A stretch of DNA of 64,000 nt from Marinobacter sp. 1-4A (GTDB lineage: Bacteria; Pseudomonadota; Gammaproteobacteria; Pseudomonadales; Oleiphilaceae), in the NCBI RefSeq assembly GCF_016597725.1, contig NZ_VCGY01000002.1, forward strand, positions 372,001-436,000, read 5' to 3'. Positions within the stretch are counted from its first letter, which is position 1. Every line of letters begins with the position of its first letter. Below, piece by piece: positions 55,791 through 64,000 of the stretch. The notes beneath the pieces were generated by a model. The model saw only the letters and a list, made by a program, of their open reading frames with translations. It did not search any database and had not been told where the DNA came from. Position numbers and translations under genes: made by a program.

Positions 55791-55891
55791 AACGCCCGAT
55801 CGGAAGCTCTCAGCGCTACGCATCGGCGTAGGAGGGCTGCCAACCGGTCTACAGAATGCGCTGAAATGCTGATATTCTGGGTGCCTATTAA

Positions 55892-56389
<498 letters not shown>

Positions 56390-56405
56390 GCCTAAAGCCG
56401 TATAA

Positions 56406-56434
56406 GCAAAAAGCCCCAAGCAGGGGCTTTTTGC
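56406..56434. terminator. Bidirectional terminator between coaD and the DUF945 gene
   Basis: GCAAAAAGCCCC (56406-56417) pairs perfectly with GGGGCTTTTTGC (56423-56434) across a five-base loop, giving a GC stem with T runs on both strands. It lies between the convergent genes ending at 56389 and 56450. Confidence 0.92.
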
Positions 56435-56449
56435 TTACTTGATGCTACT

Positions 56450-57736
56450 TTAGAGCAGCGGCGGCAACGGAATTTTCTGACCGTTAACCTCGACCATCAT
56501 GTCGTTCAACTTCGCCGCCAGCACCAACCTGTCGCCATCGGGCACCAATAAGCCCTGCTTAACAAGCGGCGCAAGTTGCAAGCGAACCGCTGGGTAGTCA
56601 TCTACCAGCACAGAAGGCACGCTCAAACTCATGTCCCCGGTGAGCTGCTGCATCACCAACAGCATTCCTGCTTTCTCATCTGCTGTGAGTTCCGGGTGGC
56701 GAATAACTGCATGGCCCGTTACCTCGCCCTCAGGTGTATCCAGAGTTAGCTCGGAGAAGCCCACGGAAAACCCTGCAGCCGCCAGATCGCGCATAGCCGT
56801 ATTAACTTGCCCCATGGCCGCCATCTGTTGCTCAAACATTTCAGGACCGCTGGAAGTAGGCGCCAAGGTCAAACTTTGCAGTTCCGTCATGCTTGAAGCC
56901 AGTATGTTCCAACTCGTTACGTCTAGATTTTCGAGTGCGAATGCCAGTTTATGCGGGCCGTAAACCTCGTCTTCAAACAGAACCTTCTCCGACTCAATCG
57001 TCATTTTCGAATCTAGGCGCTGTCCGTCACGTTTTGCCTCGGTGCTACTATGGGCAAAGACACCCTCTATGGTTAGCGGCGACATTTCGGGAGACGTTAA
57101 AGCAACAGAATCTATGGACGCCTCCATGCTTCCTGTCCAAACGTCCCCTTCCAGATGGGCCATGCTCTGCTCTACACGGAACCCATTAACCCGAACACTC
57201 ATCTCAGGGCTGGAGAGGCTAAGTTGCGGCCATACAATCAGCGCCTCCGCTTGAGATCCAGTATCACTGATTTCAATACGCGCAACACCACCACTGGTTC
57301 TAAGCGACTCGCCGCTATCAGGGTTGTTGATCGCAATGGCCGGTGCCTCCAACTCCAGTATGGCAACACCCCAAAGGCGCGTTTCGAGGGTTAGCCTTGG
57401 TCGCTCTTGAAACCAGTCAGCGCCTTCAGGCGCCCAGCCGTCAACTGGCACAAAATCCATAAAGCTACCGGTAATGCCATGGGTTACATCGGCCCGATAC
57501 TCTATGCGGCGAGTGTCGCCGGTTTCGGGATTAAACACAGTTATAGCGCCGTTCAAGTTCGAGCTAAGAAAACCCCTGCGGTAGTCTTCCGTTTGCATCT
57601 GTAAAAACGGCTGCGACTGATTCAGCTCATGGTTAACCTGCTGCCACTGTTGCTCGGTTACATAACCCACGACCCACGGCATTGCGCCTGCGACAACCAG
57701 TACCCCCGCACCGGCAATAATCCATTTTGCTTTCAA
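56450..57736 (-). CDS. DUF945 family protein (YdgA-like)
   Basis: 428-residue exported or membrane-anchored protein. One N-terminal hydrophobic segment (WIIAGAGVLVVAGAMPWVVG), then the family's early signature EDYRRGFLSSNLNGAITVF, a beta-rich body, and a C-terminal LVVDDYPAVRLQLAPLV-like section ending VNGQKIPLPPLL. Function is not established; it is unlinked to the adjacent ppk1 apart from sharing direction, 22 bp downstream. Confidence 0.85.
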   Translation of the reverse strand: MKAKWIIAGAGVLVVAGAMPWVVGYVTEQQWQQVNHELNQSQPFLQMQTEDYRRGFLSSNLNGAITVFNPETGDTRRIEYRADVTHGITGSFMDFVPVDGWAPEGADWFQERPRLTLETRLWGVAILELEAPAIAINNPDSGESLRTSGGVARIEISDTGSQAEALIVWPQLSLSSPEMSVRVNGFRVEQSMAHLEGDVWTGSMEASIDSVALTSPEMSPLTIEGVFAHSSTEAKRDGQRLDSKMTIESEKVLFEDEVYGPHKLAFALENLDVTSWNILASSMTELQSLTLAPTSSGPEMFEQQMAAMGQVNTAMRDLAAAGFSVGFSELTLDTPEGEVTGHAVIRHPELTADEKAGMLLVMQQLTGDMSLSVPSVLVDDYPAVRLQLAPLVKQGLLVPDGDRLVLAAKLNDMMVEVNGQKIPLPPLL

Positions 57737-57758
57737 GAACTCTCTCCGTTTGGAAATG

Positions 57759-59900
57759 TCAGGTTTTGCCAGTCAGGCGTTCCAACAGCACCACCTGTGA
57801 GGCCACTCGTTCCTCACCCTCGGCTGGCTGGTTCTGAATGTAGCCACCATCCGGCTGCAACATCCAGGACTGACAGTTGTCTGCAAGATAGGTATCCAAG
57901 TCTTCCTTCACCCGCGCTATCAGCTCCGGATCTTCTATAGGGAAGGCAGTTTCAACCCGGCTTAACAAGTTGCGCTCCATACAATCCGCGCTGGAGCAGT
58001 AAACGTCTGGCTTACCCTCGTTACCAAAATAGTAGGCGCGGGTATGCTCCAGAAACCGCCCCACAATGGAGCGCACACGAATGTTATCCGAAAGCCCCGG
58101 AACTTGGGGCCTGATGCTGCAAATACCACGCACTATCAAGTCTACCTGCACCCCGGCCTGAGAGGCCCGATACAGCGCCTTAATAAGTTGAATTTCGGTG
58201 AGGGCATTGATCTTGATAATGATGCGCCCTTTTTCACCGAGCTCTGTTTCACGCTCAATAAGACTAAGTAATCGTTTGTGGAGCGTGAACGGCGCATGGA
58301 ACAGCTTTTTAATCTTTAAGGCCTTGCCCATACCGGTTAGCTGCTGGAACAGCTTATTGACGTCATCACCAATGGATTCGTCACAGGTCATGTAGCTGTA
58401 ATCGGTATACAAGCGCGCGTTGACCGCATGGTAGTTGCCCGTTCCCAAATGCACATAACGACGTAGGCGACCTTCCTCCCGGCGTACAATAAGAATCATT
58501 TTGGCGTGAGTTTTGTAACCCACAACGCCGTACACCACGATCACACCGGCTTCCTGCAACCGGCTTGCCAGCTCCAGGTTTTCAGCCTCACTAAATCGTG
58601 CCCTCAGCTCAACAACCGCCGTTACTTCCTTGCCCCGCCTCGCGGCATCTGCCAAAGCTTCAACAATCTCTGAATTGGCGCCTGTGCGGTAGAGCGTTTG
58701 GCGAATGGCTAGCACCTGCGGGTCCTTCGCGGCCTGTCGCAGAAAATCCACTACCGGGCTGAAATTCTGAAACGGATGATGCAGTAAAATCGGCCGTTTT
58801 CGAATGGCATCGAACAACGTTTCTTTGCTGCGAATCTGCCGCGGTATGGTGGGCGAAAAGCTGGAATACAGTAGGTCTGGGCGATCGACCAAGCCGGTCA
58901 CGGCCATCAACCGTGTCAGGTTTACCGGCCCGTTTACCTGATACAGATCTCGTTGCCCGAGGCCGAATTCCGTCAGCAGAAACTGCACCAACTCCTGAGG
59001 ACAGTTATCCGCCACTTCCAACCGTACTCCGTCGCCAAAACGACGGCTGAGCAACTCGCCGCGCAGAGCCGACGCCAAATCTTCAAGGTCGTCTTCCAGT
59101 TCCAAGTCGGCATTACGGGTTAGCCGAAATTGGTAGCAACCCTTAACCTCCATGCCCGGAAAAAGCTCGTCGGTGTGGGCGTGAATCATTGACGACAAAA
59201 ACACCAGATTTTCACCGCCGCTACAGACGTCGTCCGGCAAGCGCACCAGCCTTGGCAGTGAACGCGGCGCTGGCACAATGGCCATCCCGGTTTCGCGCCC
59301 AAACGCGTCCTTGCCATCAAGTTCAACAATAAAGTTTAAGCTCTTGTTCACCAGCCGGGGAAACGGATGTGATGGGTCCAACCCTATAGGGCTCACCACA
59401 GGCAAAATCTCATCCTCAAAATAGTTGCGCACCCACTCTGCCTGCTCTGGCGTCCATTCCCGGCGGCGCACAAAGTGAATATTCTGCTTTTCCATTTCGG
59501 GAATCAGCACATGATTCAGAATGTCGTACTGCTCATCAATGTACTCATGAGCAACACGGCTAATCTCGCTCAGTGCTTGTTCAGGCATGATGCCGTCAGC
59601 GCCCAGAGTTTCCCGGCCGTACTTAATCTGCTGACGCAAGCCAGCTACCCGTATCTCGAAGAACTCATCCATGTTGCTGCTAAAAATGCAGCAAAAAATC
59701 AGCCGGTTAATCAGTGGATGGGTGGTATCAAGCGCCTGCTTCAACACCCGATAATTAAACTGAAGCTGGCTCAGTTCTCGGTTGAAGTAGTTTTCACTGG
59801 CGTCCAAGTTGATCACTTCACCCACCGGCGGAATTTCTATCGGAGCGGGTACGCTTTGCTCCCCTTCCGCGGTCAGATTTCTGGCGATTTCCGTTCTCAT
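57759..59900 (-). CDS. ppk: Polyphosphate kinase 1
   Basis: 713-residue enzyme that makes polyphosphate from ATP. N-terminal YFNRELSQLQFNYRVL and SSNMDEFFEIRVAGL, HHPFQNFSPVVDFL, the autophosphorylated-His region HLGTGNYHAVNARLYTDYSY, and LFHAPFTLHKRLLSLIERE are all canonical. The last segments (LVKAL-type LIKALYRASQAGVQVDLIV, PQVPGLSDNIRVRSIVGRFL) are intact. It lies 80 bp from hemB on the same strand, as in Pseudomonas. Confidence 0.96.
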   Translation of the reverse strand: MRTEIARNLTAEGEQSVPAPIEIPPVGEVINLDASENYFNRELSQLQFNYRVLKQALDTTHPLINRLIFCCIFSSNMDEFFEIRVAGLRQQIKYGRETLGADGIMPEQALSEISRVAHEYIDEQYDILNHVLIPEMEKQNIHFVRRREWTPEQAEWVRNYFEDEILPVVSPIGLDPSHPFPRLVNKSLNFIVELDGKDAFGRETGMAIVPAPRSLPRLVRLPDDVCSGGENLVFLSSMIHAHTDELFPGMEVKGCYQFRLTRNADLELEDDLEDLASALRGELLSRRFGDGVRLEVADNCPQELVQFLLTEFGLGQRDLYQVNGPVNLTRLMAVTGLVDRPDLLYSSFSPTIPRQIRSKETLFDAIRKRPILLHHPFQNFSPVVDFLRQAAKDPQVLAIRQTLYRTGANSEIVEALADAARRGKEVTAVVELRARFSEAENLELASRLQEAGVIVVYGVVGYKTHAKMILIVRREEGRLRRYVHLGTGNYHAVNARLYTDYSYMTCDESIGDDVNKLFQQLTGMGKALKIKKLFHAPFTLHKRLLSLIERETELGEKGRIIIKINALTEIQLIKALYRASQAGVQVDLIVRGICSIRPQVPGLSDNIRVRSIVGRFLEHTRAYYFGNEGKPDVYCSSADCMERNLLSRVETAFPIEDPELIARVKEDLDTYLADNCQSWMLQPDGGYIQNQPAEGEERVASQVVLLERLTGKT

Positions 59901-59941
59901 GGCTTTCAGTTCCTGTCTGATTGACCGCTGGCCAACTCCTT

Positions 59942-59971
59942 GCGGAGGATAGTCCGGCGGTGGATAGTCCA
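59942..59971. repeat. Imperfect 15-bp tandem duplication between hemB and ppk
   Basis: GCGGAGGATAGTCCG (59942-59956) is followed directly by GCGGTGGATAGTCCA, identical at 13 of 15 positions. It lies in the 80-bp gap and may reflect replication slippage; no function is evident. Confidence 0.6.
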
Positions 59972-59980
59972 GCAGCGGTT

Positions 59981-61111
<1,131 letters not shown>

Positions 61112-62140
61112 CTACTGAATAGAATCCAACGCCTTGGCGCGAATGCGCTCAGTCTCGCTGAAATACTTCTCGCGCAGTTGGCTCAAGCTCTCTTCGCGCT
61201 CAGGCTCTGCCAGACCCGAGGCCTTCAAGGCATCGCGCTCTTTGGTATAGGACTGCCACCGTCTGTCCCAGTCTTTTTGCTCCGCATCCAGATTTTCCAA
61301 TCTTTGGGCAGCTTCTTCGCCGAATTCTTGTCGCCGCCAGGCCCGCAATGCTTCTGGATCGTTGGCCATGGCCTCCCGCACCTGCTCATAGCGGGCAAAC
61401 TTACGAGTTTGCTGCCGGGCCCGCCGCACAGGCTCAGGTAACGCCATTTCAGCCTCTGCAAGAGCTTCTTCACGCTGCTCGTCGGTTAGGCTGCTGTCCC
61501 TGCTGAGGCTTCGCTTTTTTAGCTGGAAGCGGTCTATCGCTTCTTCGTCTGCGAAGAATGCCTCTGCTGTATCTGCATCCAACCACGTCCTGCGTAAAGC
61601 CTGGATTTCCAACATTCGCCGCTCCATTTCTCCCGGGCCAGAGGCTCCGGCTTCTCCGTAAGCGGCTTCCAAATCTGATAGCGCCAGCTTGTAGTCCAGG
61701 TAACGGCCAAGGGTATCAAGCGCCTGCCCTCTTGCGGGCTCATCCAATGCCGAAAGAGCAAGCCGGATTCTCGCCACGAGTTGCGACAGAGACTCCTCGC
61801 CCAAAGCCGACAGGTAATATTCGAACAGCTGCCGCAACTCGCTTGTAGGGATAAGATTGCCAAAACGATCCGTTATGGCCCAACCACCCGGTTCCGAGGT
61901 GCCCGCCAAAGACGCTGGCAAATTCGAAACCTCTACCTCGGAGGCCTCGGCGACCAGTTTGGAAGGGGGAAGCTGGCGAGCTTCGGAAAAGTCGGCGTTC
62001 TTGGTTTTTACATCTGCTGACTTGTCGTCGTGACGAGCAGATGCAGGCTGGTTCTGAGCACCATCAGCAAGCAACCAGAGTGCGATCACAACTGCTATGA
62101 TCACAGGAACGATAAAGGAGAGTCTGGAAGCAGCTTTCAT
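61112..62140 (-). CDS. Lipase-specific foldase (lipase chaperone)
   Basis: 342-residue inner-membrane-anchored chaperone: one N-terminal segment (LSFIVPVIIAVVIALWLL), a variable Ala/Ser-rich linker, then the helical foldase domain. The conserved Lif motif is present as LRQLFEYYLSALGEES. RMLEIQALRRTWLDADTAEA and the long charged helices (KARYEQVREAM-type) follow. It would fold a secreted triacylglycerol lipase in the periplasm, but no lipase gene adjoins it within this window. Confidence 0.88.
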   Translation of the reverse strand: MKAASRLSFIVPVIIAVVIALWLLADGAQNQPASARHDDKSADVKTKNADFSEARQLPPSKLVAEASEVEVSNLPASLAGTSEPGGWAITDRFGNLIPTSELRQLFEYYLSALGEESLSQLVARIRLALSALDEPARGQALDTLGRYLDYKLALSDLEAAYGEAGASGPGEMERRMLEIQALRRTWLDADTAEAFFADEEAIDRFQLKKRSLSRDSSLTDEQREEALAEAEMALPEPVRRARQQTRKFARYEQVREAMANDPEALRAWRRQEFGEEAAQRLENLDAEQKDWDRRWQSYTKERDALKASGLAEPEREESLSQLREKYFSETERIRAKALDSIQ

Positions 62141-62298
62141 GGTAATGGATAGGTCCGGCCGTGGGTGGCTTGACTAAAACCCCATAGCAAGGGCGTTAGG
62201 CACTTTGCACGAGCAATGATAGAGGGAGATAAGGCTTTTGACCGAGACAGACCGCAAAAACAGGCCAAGGTACATACCCCGGCCTGCAAAGGCGATAC

Positions 62299-62529
62299 TC
62301 AAAGAGCGCGGTTGTTAAAGCCGGTATCCACCTTACGAGGAGAGCTAACGCGGAAAGATGTCTCGACTTCCTGAATGGTGCCACCTTGGCTCAGGAATGC
62401 GTCAATATCTTGCTGCAGTTGTTCCCGCACCCGTGCCCTGCCTGCGATCGAATGGGTGTCGTCGACTTCATTACTCGCACTAGCCCAGTTCCCGGATTGT
62501 TCCAAATTGCTTTCGTCGAACTCACTCAT
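62299..62529 (-). CDS. SutA-like small acidic protein
   Basis: 76-residue protein with an acidic, disordered-looking N-terminus (MSEFDESNLEQSGNWAS) and a C-terminal block, IDAFLSQGGTIQEVE then RKVDTGFNNRAL, that resembles SutA, the RNA-polymerase-binding protein of slow-growing Pseudomonas (which ends in a similar FLSRGGKVQEIE and KYGSRPI). ATG 62529 follows GGAGAG. The assignment rests on the short C-terminal similarity. Confidence 0.65.
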   Translation of the reverse strand: MSEFDESNLEQSGNWASASNEVDDTHSIAGRARVREQLQQDIDAFLSQGGTIQEVETSFRVSSPRKVDTGFNNRAL

Positions 62530-62664
62530 GGCTCTCTCCATCAACGAAAACAGTGTTACAAGCGTGATATACCCGTAGGAGATGCCACGCTCCGTCTCGA
62601 CCAGCCGCTACTGCGGCAGCGTCTTGGCGTCTTTATAATCTGCTTTTCATGACAGCGCTATTAT

Positions 62665-62692
62665 TTGACAATACAATTTTCGTAAATATTTG
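62665..62692 (+). promoter_or_regulatory. Weak promoter candidate upstream of the TetR-type regulator
   Basis: A perfect -35 TTGACA (62665-62670) is followed 16 bp later by a poor -10, TATTTG (62687-62692), in an AT-rich stretch (about 62660-62790) that stands out from the GC-rich surroundings. No gene or symmetrical operator was recognised in it. Confidence 0.3.
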
Positions 62693-62799
62693 TAACGTGA
62701 AATAAGTTATTGAATATAAAAACTAAAACATGAAGTGAAAATAAGCATTTGCATCAAGCCAAAGAATGAACCAATATTCACTAATTACAGAGGCCCGAA

Positions 62800-63432
62800 A
62801 TGGCTTATCGTGAAACTGAAAAGATGCGACTGCGCAAAGCCGCCGCGCGTCAGCGTATCGCAGAGTGCACCTATCAATGCGTTGCGGAGGGAGGTTTTCG
62901 TAATGCAAAGATTACGCGCATTGCTCAGCTTGCAGGTGTAGCTACAGGGTCGATTTATCGTCATTTCGAGTCAAAAGAAGACTTGTTTGCCGAAATATTC
63001 CGCGTCGCCACACAACGCGAAATAGACAAAGTTGTGGAAGCGCTGGCAACACCCGGTAGCGCAATAGAGCGACTGGAAAAGGCCTTGCAACAATTTGCCG
63101 AGCGCGCATTGAAAGGCCCTGTTATGGCCTGGTCGCTTATTGCCGAACCTGTGGATCCGAAAGTTGAAGAAGAGCGGCTAGCGTATCGAAAGGCTTATGC
63201 CGACTTATTTGAACAAGCGATTCGAGAAGGCATCAAAGAAGGGTGCATTCCGGATCAAAACGCCCGCCAGAGCAGTACATGTCTGGTTGGTGCTATTGCA
63301 GAGAGTTTGGTGGGCCCCTTGTCACCAACCCAGAACGAACAGACAACGAGAAACGCAACTGACAACAACGACCCGCTGGTCAACACCATCATCCGCTTTT
63401 GCATACAGGGGTTGACCGGCACTAGGAGGTAG
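62800..63432 (+). CDS. TetR/AcrR-family transcriptional regulator
   Basis: 210-residue regulator with the helix-turn-helix KITRIAQLAGVATGSIYRHF then ESKEDLFAEIFRVAT. The ligand domain (MAWSLIAEPVDPKVEEERLA, FEQAIREGIKEGC) is of the type found beside acyl-CoA dehydrogenase genes. It ends two bases before the AidB-like gene, whose ribosome site lies within its last codons, so the two are co-transcribed and it probably autoregulates. Confidence 0.88.
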   Translation: MAYRETEKMRLRKAAARQRIAECTYQCVAEGGFRNAKITRIAQLAGVATGSIYRHFESKEDLFAEIFRVATQREIDKVVEALATPGSAIERLEKALQQFAERALKGPVMAWSLIAEPVDPKVEEERLAYRKAYADLFEQAIREGIKEGCIPDQNARQSSTCLVGAIAESLVGPLSPTQNEQTTRNATDNNDPLVNTIIRFCIQGLTGTRR

Positions 63433-63434
63433 CT

Positions 63435-64000
63435 ATGAACACCCCGCAACCCAAACACCAAATAGCTTCAGGAGATCATGGCGACCGTTACTTGGCGGTC
63501 ACCCACGAAGTAGTCAATCAGCCGCCAGCGTTGGAAAACTACAACCTGTACGACGAAGATATTGCGCTTCAAGAAGCGGTAAAACGCGAGGGTGCCGGGG
63601 ATGCTCAAAGCGACCTAAAGACTTATGGCGCGCTTGCCGGCAATGCGGGAACTATCGACCTTGGCTTTCGAGCCAATAGTAACAAACCGGTGTTCAACAC
63701 CCACGACCGGTTTGGCCACCGTATCGACGAAGTAGACTTTCACCCTTCTTATCACGAACTGATGAGCATCGCCTTCGAAAACGGTCTGCACAGCAGTCCT
63801 TGGACAAATCCGGGCAAGGGCGCGCATGTGACTCGCGCTGCAAAGTATTACATGCACTCCCAAGTAGAAGCAGCACACTGCTGCCCGGTTACCATGACCT
63901 TTGCCGCCATTCCTTCTATCCGTAAGCAACCAGAGCTGGCGACTCTGTGGGAATCCCGTGTACTCGCTAACAGCTACGACGCCCGCAACGTTCCAGACAC
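63435..64000 (+). CDS. AidB-like acyl-CoA dehydrogenase, N-terminal part (cut by window edge)
   Basis: The first 188 codons of an acyl-CoA-dehydrogenase-family flavoprotein that closely resembles E. coli AidB: THEVVNQPPALENYNLYDED, ALQEAVKREGAG, IDEVDFHPSYHELMS, HVTRAAKYYMHSQVEAAHCC and PVTMTFAAIPSIRKQPEL. AidB is linked to protection from alkylating agents; in other bacteria such genes are annotated as isovaleryl-CoA-type dehydrogenases. AGGAGG precedes the ATG. The remainder lies right of the window. Confidence 0.88.
   Translation, partial: MNTPQPKHQIASGDHGDRYLAVTHEVVNQPPALENYNLYDEDIALQEAVKREGAGDAQSDLKTYGALAGNAGTIDLGFRANSNKPVFNTHDRFGHRIDEVDFHPSYHELMSIAFENGLHSSPWTNPGKGAHVTRAAKYYMHSQVEAAHCCPVTMTFAAIPSIRKQPELATLWESRVLANSYDARNVPD

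Overview
The window looks like chromosomal DNA of a marine gammaproteobacterium close to Marinobacter or the pseudomonads. The basis is gene order and protein character, not a search: lptD/amgK/murU/dnaJ-like, rpe/gph/trpE, vfr/osmC/speD, argA/argE/argB/algC/dut/coaBC and the rpmB/rpmG and dsbA/cytochrome c4/engB neighbourhoods are all arranged much as in Pseudomonas. Coding density is high and almost every gene is intact. Two genes are cut by the window edges: lptD on the left and an AidB-like acyl-CoA dehydrogenase on the right. I saw no rRNA, tRNA, CRISPR array, transposase or prophage.

Layout. 1-6.0 kb: outer-membrane and cell-wall recycling genes (lptD, amgK, murU), a DnaJ-domain protein, a DUF3530 protein, and rpe-gph. 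6.0-10.4 kb: tryptophan synthesis (leader peptide with three Trp codons, trpE, trpG, trpD, trpC), with a large inverted-repeat element just before trpC. 10.4-28.8 kb: an accessory block absent from the equivalent place in P. aeruginosa, where trpC adjoins vfr. It holds an iron-uptake operon (DUF2218, FecE/FecCD-type ABC transporter, substrate-binding protein, TonB receptor) under an atypical response regulator with Fur-box-like sites, a DUF4202 gene, a diguanylate cyclase, two glutathione transferases, a glycine-betaine-type ABC transporter, a three-domain lipoprotein, an alpha/beta hydrolase, modABC and one orphan gene. 28.8-36.9 kb: vfr/crp, osmC, speD, a phosphoribulokinase-like gene, a 1259-residue PilZ/DUF1631/GGDEF/EAL protein with degenerate catalytic motifs, and a lipoprotein aminopeptidase.

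36.9-46.3 kb: leftward arginine and nucleotide/coenzyme genes (argA, argE, a 417-residue membrane-anchored protein, argB, a membrane-anchored algC, dut, coaBC). A second copy of the inverted-repeat element lies between argE and argA. 46.5-51 kb: radC, rpmB-rpmG with a clear promoter and terminator, an endonuclease/exonuclease/phosphatase protein, dsbA, cytochrome c4 and engB. 51-55.8 kb: a compact catabolic unit of TetR regulator, divergent coniferyl-type aldehyde dehydrogenase, a Tat-signal lipoprotein and a GMC oxidoreductase, with a 16-bp perfect palindrome in the shared promoter. 55.9-64 kb: coaD, a DUF945 protein, ppk1, hemB, a lipase-specific foldase with no lipase beside it, a SutA-like small protein, and a TetR regulator just upstream of the AidB-like gene.

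The least explained signals are (1) two dispersed elements whose 28-bp arms differ in sequence from copy to copy yet stay self-complementary around a conserved core, (2) the response regulator that has lost its phosphorylatable aspartate and acidic pair inside an iron regulon, (3) the aldehyde dehydrogenase/Tat lipoprotein/GMC unit with its palindromic operator, and (4) inverted repeats upstream of the betaine transporter.
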